A stretch of 64,000 bases of DNA, from assembly GCF_901000735.1 (NCBI RefSeq), contig NC_081543.1, positions 28,666,771 through 28,730,770 on the forward strand, given 5' to 3'. Of this stretch, positions 57,785 to 64,000 are shown one piece after another (position 1 is the stretch's first letter; each line of letters begins with the position of its first letter). The stretch is from Corylus avellana. Its lineage: Eukaryota; Streptophyta; Magnoliopsida; Fagales; Betulaceae. The translations under genes were made by a program, and so were the position numbers. Under the pieces are notes generated by a model. It did no database searches, was not told the DNA's origin, and worked only from the letters and a program-made list of their open reading frames with translations.

Positions 57785-57785
57785 T
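55641..57785. repeat. Tandem array, about nine units of about 165 bp, right copy
   Basis: Units start near 55641, 55807, 55979, 56088, 56248, 56414, 56572, 56755 and 56939 (steps 109-184). Each has GAACATGGT, GGCATCTTCAATTCAATGC, TATTTCAATCGGCTGGAG, GATTACGAGATCGAG and a (TA)n run of varying length. The last unit is split by a LINE fragment and ends at 57682-57785. The left copy has only two units (16020-16310). Confidence 0.85.
57008..57681 (-). mobile_element. LINE 3' fragment with RNase H domain inside the array
   Basis: Reverse-oriented, 5'-truncated non-LTR element; its poly-A shows as the T run at 57008-57024. The open frame 57140-57583 codes 147 residues of an RNase H-like (RVT_3) domain: NWDVA (first Asp), GIGVVLRD, GEAYAAYHA and LEGDAKQIVEAIN (acidic residues kept), then REANEAAHRM. 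No stops interrupt it, so the insertion is fairly recent. Absent from the left copy. Confidence 0.8.
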
Positions 57786-59578
57786 CTGTTTTAGTGATTT
57801 GGCATAAAATAATTTCTAAAAAATATTGATTTATAGGTAAAACGTAATATAGGGAGTGGAGGGTAAGCAAAACGATGGGAGGTTAGAAAACTCTTTTCTT
57901 GTACAAATTGGTTAAAGATTTTCCTTTTGTCAAACAGAAGCAAAAACAGATATTCCGGGATCCCATTATTGGATTTTATCCCAATAAAGTATGCACAAAA
58001 GAGAGCGACATGGCGATATGTATTCATAATCACACGATCTCCTTTGTCAAGTTATCAATTGAATCACACACGCGGACGAATGGACGTATGATAACATGCC
58101 AATAAACATGGCCATGGGTTAGCTAGCTAGGGTAATTCCTAATAAATTGACACGAAATTAAAGGATTAAAGTTGATAAATTTATTCTATTTAATTGAAAT
58201 GATTGAGTTAGAGTAGACCTATACTATCTTATATTTATATTTCAACACAATCCGAACTCGATATATGACAATTTTTAATATAATTAGCAAATTCAATACA
58301 AACTTAACACAAAATTAGAGAATTATGGTTAATGAATTGAGAAGCGCTACACATCTTAAATTTTCTTTTCAAAAGTTGGTTTCCAAATGATGTGTCACCA
58401 TCTCATGAGATTCATTTGAGAACCAACTTTTGAAATATCTAGCATTTTTCTAATTAATTTGACTCGTTTAATTACTTAAACCCAACCCACAAACTCGAAT
58501 CATCACCCATAATTTGGGGGGTTTAGAATATTTTGTTTTAATAATGAAAAAATAAAAAACAAAAGAAAGAATAAAAAAAATTTAACAAACTTGGCCTTGG
58601 GGATTCTCAACATCGATACAAGATCTTTTAAGATTATTCAACTACTTCCACAGCGACACTCACATGCTTAACTACCACTAATGGGTTCCACCAACCACAC
58701 TCATTTGACTCATCCAACGGTGGATCACTAGGTTTTACCTGCAATGAAGCAGTCAAATTGGGAAGCATTTTTTATTATTAGCGGTCTCACCAAATTTTAT
58801 TTACTAAAATAATTAAAAATATATATATTTTGTTTATTTTAACTACTTTATTTTTTAGAGCATTCTCAACTGCCTCACTATTTTAACATTTCACCATTAC
58901 TATTCTATTTAAATATTTATTTTTTATTTCTTTAACTATTAAAGGAGAATAGAGAAACAGAAAAGAAAAAAGGGGGAAAGAAATATAATTATTTTTATTC
59001 ATTTGGTGAGTGAACTAATAGTGAGTACTGATCCCGCACTATTATTATTATTTTTTTTCCGTCAAATTGGTGAGTCTGATAATGAAGGTTTTAAGGCTTT
59101 TTTTACCAAATTCGCTTACCAAAATAACCAAAAGTATATATATATATTAACTACTCACTTTTGTAGAGCATCCCAGTAGCCTCACTATTTTATCAATCAA
59201 CTTTCACTATTTTATTTAAATATTATTTTTTAAATATTTGTTTACTTTTTTTTTTTCTAACTATTAAAGGATGCTAGAGAAATAAAAAACAAAAATAAAT
59301 AAAAATTACTTTTTTATTCAATAGGTGAGTGAACAATACTCATTATTCACTCACAATTTTTTTCTCATTAAAATTATGAGACCGAAATTGAGAGTTTTTA
59401 GCCACTTTTATTAAATTATCTCATCAAAATAACCAAAAAATAATTATGGCAATGCTGCAAATATTGCTTTATAACACATAAATTGTGCTTTGCATCGTAA
59501 TAAAATGGATCAAGTAAATCCACTTGATAAAGTTAGGTGATTTGCGTGGAGATCCGTGCATTTGACAATTTGATTAAG
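57786..59578. other. End of block B', colinear with 16320-19184
   Basis: Lacks both MITEs found in the left copy (sites near 57867 and 58630). Contains a short foldback at 58344-58444. The match to the left copy ends at 59578. No gene seen. Confidence 0.6.
58855..59450. repeat. Two related MITE-like repeats, right copy
   Basis: Counterparts of the pair at 18430-19060, with the same CTCACTATTTTA and GGTGAGTGAA blocks. Confidence 0.5.
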
Positions 59579-61369
59579 GTACACAATAATTTATTAACAA
59601 TTTGTGCTAGAAATTATTCAAAAGTCCAAGACTGGGAAAAAGATTACAAAAAAGGTCTTGTAACATTGTTGCCCCAAATAAAAGAGAGAACGTAGAACTT
59701 ACGGAAATATTGACAAATATGAGGTTGAAAGCGACCTATCTAAGTGATGTGCTCGATAATTAACCCTCTTAAAACTTTTACTGGCTTTCTAGCTATGGAA
59801 ACGGAGAAAATTAAGATTAATGTAAGGAAAAAAAAAAAATTAAATCCTTACAAAGGTATGGTTTTAGATGGCAACAATAAAGTTGAGGGCATCCCCTTCT
59901 AGCATTAAGAGAGTAGACCCCAAAAGAGGCTGCTGATTGAGTGGCTGAAAGAGAGCTTGGGCCTCATCTACAAAAGCATTTAGTTGGTTGATTAATTAAT
60001 GCATAGAAGATTTTTACTCGTTAAATTTTTTTTTTTAAAAAAAAATAAAGAAAAAATAAAGAAATTGTTTGATATGTGATACACGTTGGGAGATTGTGGT
60101 TGGACAGTGGGGTAGTTGGGCGCCGTCTTTGTCACCAAATCCCAGTCATAGGTGGCAAAATAAAGCTTTGCCTATAGGTTTACATAGCATTTTTCAAAAG
60201 GACGAACAATAAAAGATGATATCTCGGTTGTTAGAGTTATTAGTCATCTTACCAAATTTTACTCGTCAAAATAATTAAAAGTATACTTTTATTTTATTGT
60301 AATTACTCATTTGTTTTTAAAGCATCCCAATAGCTCATTATTTTAATAATTTACTTTTATTATTTTATTTAAATATATTTTTTAAAAAATTTGTTTATTA
60401 TTTCTTTAATTATTAAAGGAGGAGATAAAAACATTAAAAAAAAATGGAGAAAGAAAAACTATTTTTTTATTCAATTGGTGAGTGAATAGTATTCACTATT
60501 AATACTGAGTACCGTTCACTTACTATTTTTTGTTTTTCGTCAAAGTGGTGAGGCTGAAAATGAGACTTTTTAAACGTTTTCATCAAAATAACCAAAAACT
60601 AATTTTGAAAAGGATGCAAATAGTGCTCTTATACGCTTCAACTAGTTGATTATCAACCGAGTTACTCTATGACATTTTTATTTGGAAATTCGTTGATGTA
60701 CCAATTTCAACATTTCTTTGAATTTTTTTTATTTTAAAAAATTGATTTAAGGGTTGGTTAGAACAATATTATAAGATAGTTATAAAATAAAAATGTAATT
60801 TAATTATAGCATTATTTTATTGAATAACCTAAAAATACACTTTTAGGGAATAAATAAGGATTTTGCTCAGGTTCAGTTTTAGTTGGAACTAACTTGTTGA
60901 GATTGAAATTTATTTTCTATAACATATGACAAAAAAATACGTGTTTCAATTCTGACGAATTCAATTCTAACTAAAATTATGCGAAAGCATTGGTATAAAA
61001 TTAGTAAATATTATAAAGCTTAAGAATTTTTGTAAATTGAGAACAATTATTTATATTTAAAGAATAATGTATAATAAAATAGCTCAAGAATTGAAGTTAT
61101 TTTAATTTAAAATTAATGATAAAAAAAAAAATATGAAGGAATTTTACAAGTGGAAATCATGATGGTAACAGTCTGTCGTTTTAGAAACTCCTCGGGTTAA
61201 ACCACGGTAATAACGATTAACGAACACTCGGATTCCCGATTTTGTCCGCACGTGTAATGTAATGACCACCATCGTAAATACCAGCAAGATAGGGTGCCAA
61301 AAAGTAAAAACGCAGCCTGGCCTTGCACGAAGCGAAAGTCTGAGTCAGAGGACTTCAGAGGCCAGTTGG

Positions 61370-61370
<1 letters not shown>
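59579..61370. other. Unduplicated flank between block B' and HMG-CoA synthase
   Basis: AT-rich. About 60300-60610 holds a third member of the MITE-like family seen at 58855-59450 (GGTGAGTGAATAGTATTCAC). No exon recognised. Confidence 0.5.

Positions 61371-61375
<5 letters not shown>

Positions 61376-61410
<35 letters not shown>
61376..61410. repeat. (CT)n microsatellite in HMG-CoA synthase promoter
   Basis: About 16 CT units just upstream of the candidate TATA box. Confidence 0.9.
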
Positions 61411-61411
<1 letters not shown>

Positions 61412-61426
61412 CTCTTCTGTGCGCTT

Positions 61427-61437
61427 CTATATATATT
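61427..61437 (+). promoter_or_regulatory. Candidate TATA box of HMG-CoA synthase gene
   Basis: CTATATATATT about 190 bases before the ATG, preceded by the CT tract and followed by a leader with a (GTC)n run (61552-61571). Confidence 0.5.
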
Positions 61438-61625
61438 GCCAAACACCTACATGTGAGCCACACCATTGCCTCGCTTGCTCTTGGACTTTCCTCGAATCAC
61501 TTTCTCTCTGGACGTGCTCTGAGGGGGAGAGAGAGAGTCCGAAAGAAATTCGTCGTCGTCGTCGTCGTCGTTGTTTGGATCTTTGAATTGAAACCGAGAA
61601 AGGAAAGGAAAGCGGACAGCGAATA

Positions 61626-64000
61626 ATGGCAAAGAATGTGGGGATTCTCGCCGTGGACATCTACTTCCCTCCTACTTGTATTCAGCAGGTGATCACTCTC
61701 TCTCTGTCTCTCTCTGTCTCTGTCTCTCTCTCTGCTTGGAATCTTGGATGGAGAGAAAAGCGGGGAAGCGGAAAGAAAGTCTATTTGAATTTTTTTTTGT
61801 TTTTTCGTGATTTGTGTTGGTTTTTTTCCTCAGCTATCCGGACTTGTTCGAATTAAGTTTGGTTAAGTGAAGGTGGAGATTTAAAAAAAAAAAATATTGG
61901 CGTATAAATTAATAGAAATTCGATATCAGCATTTTAATATCGAATATATATATACACACTCTCTCTCGGTTTCAGAGTCTGTTTGGATGGTGAGAGAAGC
62001 GGGGAAATGGAAATAAAGTCTAAATTTGAAGTTTTTTTTTCCTCTCTTTGTTCGTGATTTGTATTGGTTTTTTGGTCAGCTGTTCGGATTTGTTCAAATT
62101 AAGTTTTGTTAAGTGAAGGTGGAGATTTTTTATTTTTTATTTTATTTTTAATGTTGGACTATAAATTAATGGAATACGAGTATATATATATATAATTTTT
62201 ATTTTTATTTTTTTTTAAACTGTCGCTGTTTGGTTTTTGAAAGATACGAGCGACGAAGGAAATTTTAAATGGTTTAGACATGGTTATATGCTTAAGGAAG
62301 CTGTTAAGCTAATTCTTTAAGGTATTTTATCCTTTACTTTGCAGAGAAGCTAATTCTCTGCGTGTAAATGGAGGAATTGTAAAATAGATGTTTATGTTCT
62401 TGTGCATAGTGTTTTAGGGTGGATCTGATGCGTGGCGGCTTTGCAAGTTTGCGTGTATTGTGACCTGAAATTGGTGAACTGGATTTTAGTTTTGATTGTG
62501 TATGTGCCCCATGCGGTTCCAAAGTGAATGTTACAGATGAAAGTTTGGAAATTTAGTTAAATTTCTGATCTTGTGGAGGCGGTCAACCACCGCTAGGCTA
62601 CAAAGCCAGTGTAAAATGTAAATTCCTTTTACACTTCCTTGCAGAGTGTTGATAGTTTCAGTGATGATTGTTTTGTTTTGAATGGAGTAAGAAATTGATG
62701 GGTACCATTGTTGGAGATGGAATTGAGACAGGTAGGACGTAAATTTTCTTCAGTGTTTTGTGATATTTTTCCACGAGGTAAGGAATAGTCAACCGTAATA
62801 AATGTGCCCAGGGAATAACCAGTAGAGTATGCCCTTTGAATTTAAGTGAGAAAATAATATTTTATGAAAATTATGTATTTGAAAACCATAAACCTTGATT
62901 TTTTGGGCTAAGGGAAGACTTATCAAACTTAGTAATTACGTAGGTCCTGAGAAGATAGTGAACATTCTCTGGTTATGAGAGTGGTCCCATATTTCTTTTC
63001 TTAAATAAGCCGTATACTACAGCTATAAGATTTGAAGTGGGTATAATTCTTGCTGGCGTTTTATTAACCTGCATGTGTGTTCTTATAAACAAAACAATTT
63101 ATATTTGCATCAAAAGTTTTATTTATCTTTTCTTTGTCTATGGAAATAGGAAGCATTGGAGGCTCATGATGGTGCTAGTAAAGGGAAATACACCATCGGG
63201 CTCGGGCAAGATTGCATGGCCTTTTGTACTGAGGTGGAAGATGTCATCTCAATGAGGTTGTGATTCCACATTCAAACCGCACTGTTATTCTATACTATTA
63301 GCAGCACCTGATGTTAGTTTTCGCATTGTTTCATTGCCTTCAGTCAGAATTAATTCGAACATCATTATGGTATAGTGATGTTCTCAGAAGTTTAAAGAAC
63401 ACTAAGACAATTGAAAGGGTTCCTCACTTGAATATAGGAAAGTTGATAGTCCAATGTCAAAGCCTGCAATAAGAACTGAACCCTGCTTATTCAATTCAGG
63501 AATGGTAAGACTGTTAAATGGATAAGGAACCATACCAAGTGTATCTTCTAGTGGATTGTGGTTAACAAATCTATAAAGGAAAAAATATTGAATAAATTTT
63601 GTAGTATGACATGGAATACTTGTCCTTTTCCCTTTTCATAAAAAGAAAAAATCCTCATTCATCTATCTTCAATGTGATTTAGCACTATTAGTTATGTTAT
63701 GTTCTTATTATGCTAGACAATGTCAATTAGCTGGGCCAATGTTATGTACTTTTTACTTCGAGCCTTTGACTTTTACTTTGGATATGTCCATTGCTTACAC
63801 TCGTATGAGCTTCAACTTTAACAAAGCATTTTTTGATAGCATCTTGGGGAGTTTCTATACTCATTGACTCTTCAATTTTCAGTTTGACAGCGGTTACTTC
63901 CCTCCTTGAGAAATATGGGATTGATCCCAAACAAATTGGTCGTCTGGAAGTAGGAAGTGAGACTGTAATAGACAAGAGCAAATCCATCAAGACCTTCCTG
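61626..64000 (+). CDS. HMGS: Hydroxymethylglutaryl-CoA synthase, 5' part (runs off window)
   Basis: Condenses acetyl-CoA with acetoacetyl-CoA to HMG-CoA in the cytosolic mevalonate pathway. Exons 61626-61688 ([21 protein letters not shown] less its last residue shown), 63150-63256 and 63883 to beyond 64000, all GT-AG and in phase. The 96 residues visible match plant HMGS closely: [55 protein letters not shown] and [10 protein letters not shown]. Glu79 in RLEVGSE corresponds to the catalytic acid known from Brassica HMGS; the catalytic Cys (about 117) and His lie outside the window. Intron 1 is 1.46 kb and holds a tandem duplication. The gene lies outside the duplicated blocks. Confidence 0.95.
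61735..62180. repeat. Tandem duplication in HMG-CoA synthase intron 1
   Basis: Two units (about 61735-61915 and 61982-62175) share GGATGG, GAGAGAAAAGCGGGGAA-like, TTCGTGATTTGT-TTGGTTTTTT, GGACTTGTTCGAATTAAGTT and GTGAAGGTGGAGATTT strings with perhaps 80-85% identity. Confidence 0.75.

Noticed and set aside
59870..59938. Short ATG frame of 22 residues (MATIKLRASPSS start)
   Set aside because: Too short and without TATA, splice or similarity support.
1..64000. Search for CRISPR arrays, operons, phage or defence systems
   Set aside because: The window is plant nuclear DNA; the tandem repeats lack the spacer pattern of CRISPR and genes have introns and own promoters.

Overview
This is nuclear DNA of a flowering plant, probably a woody eudicot (the lineage is a guess). 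The evidence is AT-rich sequence, GT-AG introns, a plant-type GMC oxidoreductase, an SPX-MFS phosphate transporter, a plant HMG-CoA synthase, and dense plant transposons (LINEs, SINE, mini-LTR elements, Mutator-like foldbacks, Tourist-type MITEs). All confident protein genes read on the + strand.

The window is organised by a tandem segmental duplication. Left copy: block A (1 to about 5403, the 3' end of an SPX-MFS transporter gene and its flank) followed by block B (about 5922-19184, a molybdenum-cofactor-sulfurase-like gene and its flank). Right copy: A' (about 21174-29652) and B' (about 46269-59578). Between A' and B' lie 16.6 kb that the left copy lacks. That interval holds a HOTHEAD-like GMC oxidoreductase gene (32837-38902), a possible small minus-strand gene (41451-41672) and a tRNA-Leu(AAG) gene (44801-44881). 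Right of B' come other flanking DNA and the first three exons of HMG-CoA synthase (61626-64000, running off the window).

The two copies have decayed differently. The left sulfurase-like gene (7621-9587) has a one-base frameshift; the right one (47931-49898) is open for 655 residues. The right SPX-MFS gene (21174-27338) has all visible MFS exons in phase but lacks its first exon(s); the left one is cut by the window edge and may be complete outside. Comparing the copies gives filled/empty-site pairs that fix several transposon insertions to the base, including an LTR-type element with inverted ends (10608-11544), a GGGGTGGC-rich foldback (3519-4088) and a Tourist-like MITE (17639-18205). A repeat of about 165 bp grew from two units (left) to nine (right), and a palindrome formed beside it.

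I found no CRISPR, operon or toxin system. The most interesting content is the duplication, its asymmetric decay, and the unusual rearranged elements it exposes. The MFS transporter (vacuolar phosphate), HOTHEAD-like enzyme (cuticle or fatty-acid oxidation) and HMG-CoA synthase (mevalonate pathway) are neighbours but have no evident joint pathway.
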